Made by a program: the position numbers and the translations under genes | Source of the DNA: Chrysochromulina parva | Taxonomy: Eukaryota; Haptophyta; Prymnesiales; Chrysochromulinaceae | Direction of reading: 5' to 3' | NCBI GenBank assembly: GCA_002887195.1 | Contig: PJAB01002049.1 | Span: 1-10,732 of the forward strand | DNA: 10,732 nucleotides | Notes under the pieces: generated by a model | Told to the model about the DNA's origin: nothing | Seen by the model: only the letters and a program-made list of their open reading frames with translations | The model's database searches: none | In this document: positions 1 to 7,606 of the stretch, in pieces | Position numbering within the stretch: position 1 is the stretch's first letter | Layout: each line of letters opens with the position of its first letter

Positions 1-100
1 ATGGACCCCCTCCGTCATCTCCGCCTACTCCCGTCCTCCCCTGCTGGCTTCCGGAGCACATTCGATAGGCTTCCGTATGGTTGTCTGTTGTTTATGTATA

Positions 101-154
101 GACTTGACTTGACTTGACTTCGAAGGTAAGTCAAGTCAAGTCAAGTCAAGTCAA
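101..154. repeat. Pentanucleotide inverted repeat (GACTT/AAGTC hairpin)
   Basis: Four perfect GACTT units (101-120) are followed by a 7-nt spacer (CGAAGGT, 121-127). Then come four perfect AAGTC units (128-147), which continue for about 1.4 more units to 154. The two 20-bp arms are exact reverse complements, so either strand can fold into a 20-bp stem with a 7-nt loop. Confidence 0.97.
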
Positions 155-367
155 AGCCTGTAATTTAAGCCTCTCTATCACCCATGTTCCGGTCCCGGTG
201 CGAACGTTAAGATGGCACGATTGGCACATTTCTTTGGCAGTAAACGCGGGCAATCGATACGCATAGTTACGGCGCGGTGTCTGAGCAGCGACCAGCGTGA
301 GTGGTCTGCCTCACCTGGGGTGGATTTTAAACGACAGTGCTCGGAGACGGAGTTCTTCTCAAAAAAA

Positions 368-400
368 TCACCGTCCAAGTCACCGTCATTGGTCACCGTC
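368..400 (+). repeat. Three copies of TCACCGTC at 12-13 bp spacing
   Basis: The octamer TCACCGTC occurs at 368-375, 380-387 and 393-400, separated by short variable linkers. It looks like a small degenerate tandem repeat. No function is evident. Confidence 0.8.
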
Positions 401-741
401 ACGCGTCAGCTGGCACACCTGTGTCACCTCGCTCACCTTTAGCGAGCTCGAGAGCGGACAGAGGTCACAAACCTCGAACGGCTCACGCGTCAGAAACACG
501 GAGGCGAGGGTGTTATAACTTATATCTCGCAGCACACGCCAGTCGAGTGTAGACTAGTCGAAATACAATGTCTACTATACCCACCTCTCCACCGTCCGAC
601 GGCGACGCTCACTGCTACATCAGTTACCTTACGCGACTTGTACAGTACGCGTATGGTCGCTCACACGCGCGGCGCACGCGCGCCACCGCCAGCTGGGAAA
701 CTCTCCATCTTCGAGCTTCCCCCCGCCCCTCCCTGAGCGCG

Positions 742-3316
742 TTAAAGCTCGTCGTGGACGGGTGGCTCCTTCCCCATGACAAAGTGGAGAATGCCGCCCT
801 GCATGAGCTCATCATACTTGATGGTCACCCCATCGAAGCGCTCGCCATTCCACTCGAGCGACTGCACATAGACATTGTCTGGCGACTGGTTGGAGGCTGC
901 GATGACGAGCGGCCGCGGCGCACCTACGTCGAGCGTCACGTTGGCGAAGAGCGGGCTGCCGACGACGTAGCTGTCCGACGCGGGCGAGAGCGGATAGAGC
1001 CCGACCATGTTGAAGAGGAACCACGCGCCCATACTGCCATTGTCCTCATCGCCGGGGTACATCGCATCGTCCGCCCGAAGCATGCCGTTAGAGCGCCGCA
1101 GCCACTGCTGCGCCTGCGTCGCGCACTTTCCGGTGACTGACGAGTCAAAGGCCACTTGCATGTGCTGGAGCGCCCACACGGGCTGGTTATTGAGCTCCCA
1201 CTGCCCCCAGGCATTGATACCCATCTCCGTCATCTCGTGAATCAACGAGCTGTATTGGCCACCGCTCCCAAAATGGAAGGCGCTCGAGATCGTGTTCGCT
1301 CTCTGCACCAAGTCGCAGCCATCAAAGCCGTTGGCCTTCAACGTCGTTTGGAGCGCGATCGGGTCATATGGCACCTCGAACCGGTATTGCCAGGGGCCCG
1401 CCTCCGTGTATCCAGGGCCTGGGCCCCACGCAAATTCATCAAAGCCGTCTTGGAACGTTCCGTTGGCATACTTGGGCCGGAAGTGGGCGAGCTTGGGGTC
1501 GAAGAGCGTCGTCCACTTTTGGGAGCGCTTCAGCAGGATCTCCGCCTCGGAGCTTCGGTTGAGCAGCCGTGCGGCGTTGCCAATGGCCCAGTCAGAGTGC
1601 CAGTAGTTCATGGACCTAGAGACCTGAGCCGAGCCGTCCTTGCACTCGAGGGGGATGTAGCCGTGCTCAATGTACTCGTTGAGGCACGCGCGGCCGTTCC
1701 CGCCCGAGTTGCCTCCTTGAGAGCCTGGGATGCGAGGGTCGACCATCGCATTCCGCATCGAGGCGGCGAGCAGGCCAGTTGCGTTGACGCAATACCCCTT
1801 GGCGCGAGCGGCGGGCACGCCGAGCCCGTGCGTCGCCGAGATGGGTGAGGAGCCTACGCAGTGCGGCAGCTTGATGATTGCCTCCGAGAACGTTACCTGC
1901 GCAGGGGCGCACTTACACGCACTCAGAGGCCAGGAGACGCAGTCAGACGCAATCAGACACCATCAGTGGTGGCCATCGTACGTCCGACATGGTGCCCGTC
2001 ATGCCGCCGTTGCTGCCTGGGTGCGCCCACTGCGGCACCCATCCACTCTCTTCAAACCTCATCAGCCACCCCTGCATGCTCTCAGCGAACCGCTCGGGGA
2101 AGAGGAGAGCGAGCCATGAGTAAGTTGTCCGGTACGCATCCCAGAAGCCCTGGTCCGTGCTGAAGACGCCGTCCTCCTGCTTGCCCGTGTCTGGGCTCCA
2201 GTGGATGGCCTTCCTCGTCGCATGGTCGATTTCCCACAGCTTACGCGGATACTTAGCGGCGCGGTACATGCTCGAGTAGACGATGGTGCGCCATGCCTCC
2301 GCCTGCTGGTCCGTGTAGCCAGGCCCCAAGTCATTGATCGTCATGCGCGACGTGACATCGTGCCACGCCGCCTTGTTGGCCTCCATGGCGCTCTCGAAGC
2401 TCACACCTCGCACTTCAGCTGCGTGATTGGCCTGCGCCTGGGCCGGCGAGATCATCGAGGTCGCGACTCGGAGGACCAGCGTGTCGTCGTCGACGTCCTC
2501 GGAATGGAAGTCGAGGAAGCCGGTGCCGATGTCGAGGCCCTCGTGACCGAATCGGAAGGGCTGTGCCGGCTGCATGCCGTCCTGACCGCCGCCAACCGTC
2601 GCGTAGAAGTAGTGAGCAAACTTCATCTCGCTGGCCGAGGGTCCTTGATCTGTGCGAGTCGTGTGGCCCGTGAGGACCGCGAGGCCGTCCGTACCACTCG
2701 TACCGTGCTGGACAGTGTCGTTTATCCAAGGAAGCCCTTTCTCCAACGAGAGCTTCGTGTTCATGATCGCTTCTACTCGGCGCGTCGTCTTCCAGCCCGC
2801 GTCAGCAGCCGCACTCGTGGACGTGTCCTTTGGAAACTTGAAGCGCATGATCGCGCCGTGCTCGGTAGCCGTGACCTCCAACGTGAGGCACGACTCCGCG
2901 TTGCAGTACGCATTCATCGTGTGCTTTTGGTAGTACGGCAGCCATGTCGATGACGCCGGGTCGTAGGCAGAGGCGCTATTTGAGTCGCCCATGTTACCAT
3001 CAGTGAGGTAGGCGAAGAAGCGCATGCTACCATAGTCTTCGCACCACGGCGACGGCTGGTGCGTCAGCCGCATCCCGAAGAAGCGAAACGACCTAGAGTA
3101 GAACCAAAAGCCACTCCGCGAGTGAGGGTCACTCCCCGTACCATCCGTCTCAGGAGCGAAGCCGTTGAAGCCCCATGGCATTTGCGTCTCAGGCAGCACG
3201 TTGCCCCGCGACATGTCGAACAGGTTTCTTGTCCCACCGAGGATGTTGATGTACTCTTCAGGGCTCTTGGGGAGGAGTGCCGCCGTGGCAGCAGTGAGGA
3301 GTGCTACAATTTGCAT
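742..3316 (-). CDS. Secreted glycoside hydrolase family 92 alpha-mannosidase
   Basis: The gene has two exons, 3316-1982 and 1896-742, giving about 829 aa, close to the usual GH92 length of 750-800. GH92 enzymes are calcium-dependent exo-alpha-mannosidases that trim mannose from N-glycans or mannans. The ATG at 3316 is the first in frame and opens a short hydrophobic signal peptide (MQIVALLTAATAALL). Family landmarks appear in order: EYINILGGTRN (about 21-31), RLTHQPSPW (about 83-91), WDAYR (392-396), HPGSNGGMTGTMSD (432-445), EAGPWQYRFEVPYD (610-623, whose Glu corresponds to the proposed general acid) and YPGDEDNG (725-732, the acidic base/calcium motif). The C-terminal beta-sandwich ends in the usual form (SPDNVYVQSLEWNG, then DELMQGGILHFVMG). 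The usual family NEPSHH-like segment reads NNQPVW here, so the linkage preference may differ. A secretory or vacuolar location is inferred. There is no frameshift or internal stop outside the intron. Confidence 0.93.
1897..1981 (-). other. Intron of the GH92 gene (85 bp, phase 0)
   Basis: The donor GTACGA follows codon GAC (1984-1982), and the acceptor GCAG ends at 1897. Splicing joins SD to VTFSEAIIK and restores the GH92 reading frame. Without splicing the frame stops at TGA 1945-1943. The intron interior is made almost entirely of 10-bp periodic repeats. Confidence 0.88.
1908..1967 (-). repeat. 10-bp periodic repeat inside the GH92 intron
   Basis: Read on the minus strand, consecutive 10-mers are TCTGATTGCG (1957-1948), TCTGACTGCG (1947-1938), TCTCCTGGCC (1937-1928), TCTGAGTGCG (1927-1918) and TGTAAGTGCG (1917-1908). 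A weaker copy, ACTGATGGTG (1967-1958), lies just before them. The consensus is TCTGANTGCG. The repeat fills 60 of the 85 intron bases. Confidence 0.85.
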
Positions 3317-3843
3317 TGGTTTTGTCACAATCAAAGATAATTATGGCGAGAGACAGCCACTCGATGGATCCCAGGCGAATGCTCACTACGACGCTATCGT
3401 GCAAATCCTCGGCACGGCTTTGATCAGAACTCTCGCCGGACACGCCTCTATGGGCCCCGGATGCAACGTTTGCATTGCGGAAGCGTTGCGGTCCGATCGG
3501 ATGGAGGCTGCGCTGTCGAAACACGAAAGGCGCTAAGCGCGTGTGTAGAGCCGGGGCGAGCGAGTACAGTGAGAGTTGATGTGTGCATATGTGGGTGTAC
3601 CCATATCCACGGCACGGCTTCTTGATTTGAACTCTGAGAACTGAGACCGGGAGCTAAACTCCCACCTACCCCACATCCCCACTGTCGATCACCGTTCACG
3701 GTGTCGCGAGATGAGTGTCGCGACTACAGTGCCCCCGTAGCGGACAGAAGCTACCGCGTTGGTCTGCGCGTCCGTGCCGAGCTACGCACGAAGGTTCACC
3801 ATCCACATCCACCCATCCATCATTCTGACCCCATATTGACGTT
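3317..3843. other. Intergenic region upstream of the GH92 gene
   Basis: This 527-bp stretch separates the mannosidase start from the end of the oxidoreductase frame, so it should hold the mannosidase promoter on the minus strand. The base composition is lower in GC than the genes. An AT-rich patch (TAATTATCTTTG on the minus strand, about 3344-3333) lies just upstream of the ATG, but I cannot call it a TATA box. An imperfect direct repeat occurs at 3410-3433 and 3610-3635. Open frames here lack coding character. Confidence 0.6.
3410..3635 (+). repeat. Imperfect direct repeat pair, exactly 200 bp apart
   Basis: Copy 1 (3410-3433) and copy 2 (3610-3635) both begin with CGGCACGGCTT and continue with TGATcaGAACTCT or TGATttGAACTCT. 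Copy 2 has two extra bases (CT) after the shared 11-mer. There are two substitutions in all. The starts are 200 bp apart. Confidence 0.8.
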
Positions 3844-4947
3844 TCACATCCAGCTGTGGACCCGCATGACCGTAGGCGGCGCGGCGATCCGCGGCTCCGC
3901 GCCGCCGCCGCCGCCGCCGCCGCTGCCGTCGCCGCCGCCGCTACAGTGCGCCGCTGCCGCGCTACGAGCGCGAGCGAGATTCTCCGCCACGGACTTTGCG
4001 CTCGCGAAGCTCGAGGCGGAGGCCGATGCCACCCCAGAGGAGACCTCCCTAGAGGGCGCCGAGACCTCGAGGCAATGCCTGACCCCCATGGGTACCCCGA
4101 GGCCGCCCTCACCGAGGCCGCCTTCACCGTCAGCGCCAACGTTGGCGCCGCCGAGGCCGAGGCCGCGCCCGCCGCGCCCGCGTGGTGGGAGGGAAGATGG
4201 AGGCCGAGGATCCCATCGTGTTCTCGTGGGGGGGGAGAACGAGTGGGCCTGCACGGGCTGCGGCTCAGACACGCGTAAGCGGCTCTCTTTAAACCACAAG
4301 TGGAAGTAGAGCTGGTAGAGCGCCTCGACGTTATGGCCGGCGGCGCTCGTGCCGACGTCTTCGGCGTGCCAGCCAAGCTGATCGAGCAGATTGGCCGTGC
4401 TGATCTTGGCGTCGGTGTCGTCACCACAGATGAACATGGTGGGAGTTTCGCCCTTGAGCGAGGGCTTGACCAACAAATCGGCGCCAACGGAGTTGAAGCA
4501 CTTGACGATCTTGGCGTCGGGAGCCAACTTCTGCAAGCGCTGAATCAGGCTCTCGTTGGCGGCGGTGAAGTACGGCACGATACCCTCCTTGGCTTCGCCG
4601 CTGATGGGGTTGGTGGCGTCGAGGACAACCTTGCCGGCCAGAGCGCTCGAGAGGCTCTCGACGACCTCCTCGGCAATCAAACCCTTGAAAGCCAAAACGA
4701 CGACCTCGGCACCCTCGACGGCGGTCTCAAAGTTGCTCTCGGGAATGCCCGTCTCCGCAAAGAGTGCCGCCCGCTCTTTACTGTCCCTTTCGAAGCGCAT
4801 CGTCGGAGAAGGCTGACGGGGACGTGCTCCGATGATGACGTCGTGGCCTACGTCTTTGAAGCCCTTGGCAAGAGTCGTGGCCACGTCGCCTGAACCAAGG
4901 ACAGCAATCTTGTTGACTCCGCCCTTGGCAGGTGTGGAGGCGTACAT
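3844..4947 (-). CDS. NADP-binding oxidoreductase, F420-dependent oxidoreductase family (COG2085-like)
   Basis: From the ATG at 4947 the protein begins MYASTPAKGG and enters a Rossmann fold with the dinucleotide loop GSGDVA (18-23). The second strand ends in GAR (40-42), where Arg suits the NADP 2'-phosphate. DATNPIS (110-116) and KCFNSVGADLL (149-159) are typical of the family. The conserved domain ends near residue 219 (LYFHLWF, about 4291), matching the roughly 200-230 aa of bacterial homologues. Some relatives reduce coenzyme F420 with NADPH, but the substrate here cannot be read. The frame stays open upstream to ATGs at 5142 and 5274, but that part has weak codon bias and no clear transit peptide, so 4947 is preferred. 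Beyond residue 219 the frame runs about 148 more codons through Gly/Ser/Arg-rich low complexity. The true C-terminus may lie in an unrecognised exon or earlier. The enzyme domain is secure; both ends are not. Confidence 0.75.
   Translation of the reverse strand: MYASTPAKGGVNKIAVLGSGDVATTLAKGFKDVGHDVIIGARPRQPSPTMRFERDSKERAALFAETGIPESNFETAVEGAEVVVLAFKGLIAEEVVESLSSALAGKVVLDATNPISGEAKEGIVPYFTAANESLIQRLQKLAPDAKIVKCFNSVGADLLVKPSLKGETPTMFICGDDTDAKISTANLLDQLGWHAEDVGTSAAGHNVEALYQLYFHLWFKESRLRVSEPQPVQAHSFSPPTRTRWDPRPPSSLPPRGRGGRGLGLGGANVGADGEGGLGEGGLGVPMGVRHCLEVSAPSREVSSGVASASASSFASAKSVAENLARARSAAAAHCSGGGDGSGGGGGGGAEPRIAAPPTVMRVHSWM
3899..3941 (+). repeat. GCC/CCG trinucleotide microsatellite
   Basis: A nearly pure GCC run (about 3901-3923) is followed after a short interruption (TGCCGTC) by another GCC run to about 3941. 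It encodes poly-Gly in the minus-strand oxidoreductase frame, and poly-Pro or poly-Ala in plus-strand frames. This explains why several frames are open here. Confidence 0.95.
4097..4126 (+). repeat. 15-bp tandem duplication in GC-rich tract
   Basis: CCGAGGCCGCCCTCA (4097-4111) is followed directly by CCGAGGCCGCCTTCA (4112-4126), with one mismatch. More GAGGCC-rich units follow to about 4170. The length is a multiple of three, so the duplication is frame-neutral on either strand. Confidence 0.9.
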
Positions 4948-5330
4948 CCGTGACAGTTGACCAAGTGTTACGACAGCGACACGCCCATCGGCAACGGCAT
5001 CGCCTGTTGGCGGTGCCGGTGGCGGGTTCGAAGAGTCGGCAGGCGGATGCGACCTTGGCTTTGGATGCGTCTCTAAGGGGTCTCGACGAGGTCCGCAGAT
5101 AGTCCTGTTCAGCCCGCAGGAGAAGAACTCCTCGAAGTCCATGAGTTGTGCGGGCTCCGTTTCCGCCGCCCGGCCACCCGCCGCACGAAGGCTGCCTCGC
5201 CAAAGGTTTTTTAAAACAAAATAACCGGCACTTAACCGGATACGGAACAAAACATGCATGCACCCTTTGCGCATGTTACATGTAGCGCACCGAAGACTGC
5301 GGAGCTGCTCGCATGGCGACGGGGGCGCAC
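4948..5330. other. Region between oxidoreductase start and LHC1 stop
   Basis: The oxidoreductase frame remains open across most of this region, to an ATG at 5274, so it could hold an N-terminal extension. Codon third positions are not GC-biased. The part at about 5205-5230 is AT-rich (a run of six T's, then AAAACAAAATAA), which fits a promoter or 5' UTR better. The 56 bp between 5274 and the LHC1 stop would be very short for both a 3' UTR and a promoter, another reason to favour the downstream start. Confidence 0.5.
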
Positions 5331-6244
5331 TCAGAAGTGGAAGTTCAACATCGGCTCGACATAGGGCAGCGCCTTGTCGGAGGCGGAGAAGAAGGCCATC
5401 GGCTCGCCTGCGTAGGGCTTGACGATGCCCGTCAGGAGGGGGACGGAGCCGGGCACCTTCGACTCGGCAACGAAGGCCATGATCCCGATCTGTGCCAGCC
5501 GACCGTTGTTGATCTCCATGAGCAGGCCCTTCTCCTTCTTCTCGGCTGGCGCGTTCTTCGAGAAGCCAAAGGGGTCGAAGAGGTCAAGGACGGGGTGGCC
5601 GATCGTGGCGCGGAGCGGCGCAAAGGAGGGCATCACGCCGGGCTTGCCGCCGCTCATGTAGTGTTTGTTGCCCGCGGCATTCTGCGCGTAGTTGCTCTCG
5701 CTCCAGATCTCGAGAAGCCCAACGAACGCGAGGATCTGAAGCTTGGCGCTGGTGGGGAGTGCGTCGAACTCTGCACAGGGATTCGGCACAAATTAGAAGA
5801 GAGCGGCCAAGAGAGAGAGAGAGAGAGAGAGAGAGCCATGGAGCGACACCCGAGAACCTCCGCAGCAGGCTGGGTTCGACCTTCATGGACCTCACGGGAA
5901 GCGGGACCGCCAGCAGCAGCAATGTCAGCGTAGGTGGTGCCAGACAGCGTCATGGCCCAGGGCCAGTGGAAATTCGACTGCACGACAAAGCCAACGAAGG
6001 CAGCCATCGCGACACGGCCGTGCTTGATCTCTGCCTGACGCAGAAATCCAATCGAAGACTCCTGCGACTTGCCCCAGAACTCCATCTGGGCGAGCGGCGT
6101 CGGGTTGTAATAGCCCAAAGACGGGTTGAGCTTCTTTGCCAGCACCATCAGGTCAGCCTCCGTTTCCATGCGAATCGTTGCGCGAACATTCGTGGAAACG
6201 GCGGAGCCGGCGAAGCTTGTGGGCAGGGACACGAGAGCGAGCAT
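5331..6244 (-). CDS. Fucoxanthin-chlorophyll a/c light-harvesting protein (LHC1)
   Basis: The gene has two exons, 6244-5896 and 5770-5331, giving about 262 aa. The product is a thylakoid antenna protein binding chlorophylls and carotenoid. Helix 1 carries EIKHGRVAMAAF (Glu72, His75, Arg77), helix 3 carries EINNGRLAQIGI (Glu202, Asn205, Arg207), and helix 2 is KLQILAFVGLLEIW (about 126-139). The Glu and His/Asn residues are the expected chlorophyll ligands. The N-terminus MLALVSLPTSFAG is hydrophobic and ends in a SFAG motif resembling the ASAFAP cleavage site of complex-plastid presequences. An in-frame ATG at 6301 would add 19 residues. I prefer 6244 because it aligns with the start of the neighbouring paralogue and the extra segment has mixed codon bias. 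It is a diverged paralogue of the next gene, on the same strand, and probably co-expressed with it. Confidence 0.93.
5771..5895 (-). other. Intron of LHC1 (125 bp, phase 1)
   Basis: The donor GTGAGG starts at 5895 and the acceptor TGCAG ends at 5771. Splicing gives GGPAS-QFDALPTSAKLQ, matching GGPADQWDALPTAAKLQ in the neighbouring paralogue, so the junction is well supported. The intron contains a (CT)12 tract on the coding strand. Confidence 0.93.
5811..5835 (+). repeat. (GA)12 dinucleotide microsatellite in LHC1 intron
   Basis: There are 25 uninterrupted bases of alternating GA on the plus strand, which read as a polypyrimidine CT tract on the coding strand. The tract lies about 40 nt upstream of the 3' splice site. 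It may simply be a variable microsatellite, but it could also strengthen acceptor recognition. Confidence 0.97.
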
Positions 6245-6638
6245 AATGGACTGAAGAATGCGCGAGATGGGTTCCGGAGAAATGTGGAAGCTTTCCCACA
6301 TGATTTAATTAGGGTGGCACATAGATTTACACGCGATCACGACATGTTGGAAGATCTCTCGCGGTTGTCAGTGCTCTCAAGTCACAACAGGAACTCATAG
6401 GCATGGAAAAACTGCTGCGCCGTGTACAGGGCACTCGGCGGTCAAGGCATGGATACCGCAAAAACACAGGCTGCAGCATGTACACAGTTGTATCCGGCTA
6501 GTTATACATAGTAGGCGATACACGGCTTCCATCGCGTGCGGCTGCGCACGCGCGCGCGCGCCCACACATCCCAATCGTTTGCACATCTCGTTCCAGATCT
6601 CGTTGCTGCACCGCGCGAGACGCGCCGAACTACACGGC
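6245..6638. other. Intergenic region between the two LHC genes
   Basis: This region of about 394 bp holds the upstream region of LHC1 and the 3' end of LHC2, both on the minus strand. It is richer in AT near 6300-6345. It contains an alternating purine-pyrimidine GC tract at 6544-6561. I found no additional gene, tRNA or clear promoter motif. Confidence 0.55.
6544..6561. repeat. Alternating purine-pyrimidine (GC)n tract
   Basis: Eighteen bases of strictly alternating purine and pyrimidine (GCGCAC then (GC)6) lie about 80 nt beyond the LHC2 stop codon. Such tracts can adopt Z-DNA, though in a GC-rich genome this may be compositional. Confidence 0.85.
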
Positions 6639-7606
6639 TTAGGGCCAGCCGAGGGTGCCGACCTTCGCGAGCATGTCGGACACAAAAGGCAGCGAAATGT
6701 CGCCCTTGGCGAAGGGCGCCATGACCTCGCCGGCATACGGCTTGATGCCGGGGATCGAGTCGAGGCCGGGCACCTGCAGGCCCTTGGAGGCCGAGAGCAT
6801 TCCGATGATGCCGATCTGAGCGAGGCGGCCGTTGTTGATCTCGGCGAGGAGTGCCTTCTCTTTGCGCTCCTTGGACATGTTCTTGGTGAAGCCGAACGGA
6901 TCCCACAGGTTCAGCGGAACCGGGTGCGGGAACGCGAATTCGTCTGAGCGCGACAGCTTGGGGAAGTAGCCCGGCTTGCCGCCGCGCACGTAGTGCTCAG
7001 TGCCGTCGGCCTTGAGAAGGGTCGATGTCTCCGAGATCAGCTCGAGGAAGCCGATCGCGCCCATGATCTGCAGCTTGGCCGCCGTGGGCAGGGCGTCCCA
7101 TTGGTCAGCTGGGCCGCCCGCGGCCGAGATCTCAGCGTGCGTGATGCCGCTCGTGGTGAGCGCCCAAGGGAAATAGATGCCGTTCGACTGCACGCAGAAG
7201 CCGACGAAGGCCGCCATCGCCACACGGCCGTGCTTGATCTCTGCATGGCGGAACCAGCCGATCGTTTCGGGCGAGGCGGCGCCAATGCCGAGCGGGTCGA
7301 AGTAGCCAACGGTCGGGTTGAGCTTCTTGGCGAGCGCCTCGAGGCCGGCCTTGGTCGAAATCTCTGCAAATTTAGAAACGATGGACGAGTTGTCAGCGCA
7401 TGCACGGCGACTCGGGAAGGCAGGTGCACACGTGCACACGTCGCGCGCCGCGCGCGCCGCGCATCAAGCTGCCGCGCACCGCCCGAGGTCCACGGCTTCG
7501 AGGCGGTGGAGAATTCATCGGTGAAGCTCATCGTGGCACGGGTGGTGGCCGCGGGCACGGTCATGGGCGCGAAGCCGAGCACGGGGGTAGCGAGCATGAG
7601 AGCCAT
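6639..7606 (-). CDS. Fucoxanthin-chlorophyll a/c light-harvesting protein (LHC2)
   Basis: The gene has two exons, 7606-7480 and 7363-6639, giving about 283 aa. The product is a thylakoid antenna protein for light capture. The first ATG (7606) opens MALMLATPVLGFAPM, a signal peptide ending in GFAP. This is the conserved Phe motif of bipartite presequences in secondary red plastids, so import through the ER is implied. Helix 1 holds AEIKHGRVAMAAFVGF (Glu84, His87, Arg89), helix 2 LQIMGAIGFLELISE (Glu150), and helix 3 AEINNGRLAQIGIIGM (Glu217, Asn220, Arg222). The preceding KKLNPTVGYFDPLG is a typical stromal segment of this family. The segment between helices 2 and 3 is longer than in LHC1 and contains SDEFAFPHPVPLNLWDPFGF. 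The intron position differs from LHC1, so this is not a recent duplicate. Confidence 0.95.
7364..7479 (-). other. Intron of LHC2 (116 bp, phase 1)
   Basis: The donor GTGCGC starts at 7479 and the acceptor TTTGCAG ends at 7364. Splicing joins KPWTSG to EISTKAGLEALAKKLNP and links the presequence exon to the mature antenna domain in one frame. The interior is unusually rich in GCGC and GTGCAC motifs. Confidence 0.85.

Larger units (their letters stand above)
1..741. other. Intergenic region, no supportable gene
   Basis: This stretch lies 3' of the mannosidase stop codon. Short open frames exist on both strands, for example one from an ATG at 212 on the plus strand. Their codons show no third-position GC preference, unlike the real genes here, and none resembles a known family. 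The region holds a pentanucleotide inverted repeat (101-154), a seven-A run (361-367) and an octamer repeated three times (368-400). It probably contains the 3' UTR of the mannosidase. I see no RNA gene. Confidence 0.6.

Noticed and set aside
212..442. 76-codon plus-strand frame beginning MARLAHFFGSK
   Set aside because: Its codons show no third-position GC preference and it resembles nothing known.
568..1140. 190-codon open frame on the plus strand starting left of the GH92 gene
   Set aside because: About 70% of it overlaps the GH92 3' coding end in antisense, the upstream part lacks codon bias, and no homology is recognised.
1156..1848. 230-codon open frame on the plus strand
   Set aside because: It is antisense to the GH92 exon, has no recognisable family, and is open only because the opposite strand has GC-rich third positions.
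2201..2953. 250-codon open frame on the plus strand
   Set aside because: It lies wholly opposite the GH92 first exon and is Arg-rich, as expected from an antisense shadow of a GC-biased gene.
3580..3612. Possible hairpin around GTGGGTGTACCCATAT
   Set aside because: The stem is about 5-8 bp with a wobble pair and only a 2-nt loop, so a stable hairpin is unlikely.
7421..7440. CACGTG core with GTGCAC repeats, resembling a G-box
   Set aside because: It lies inside the LHC2 intron in GC-rich repetitive sequence. A hexamer match there is weak evidence for a regulatory site.
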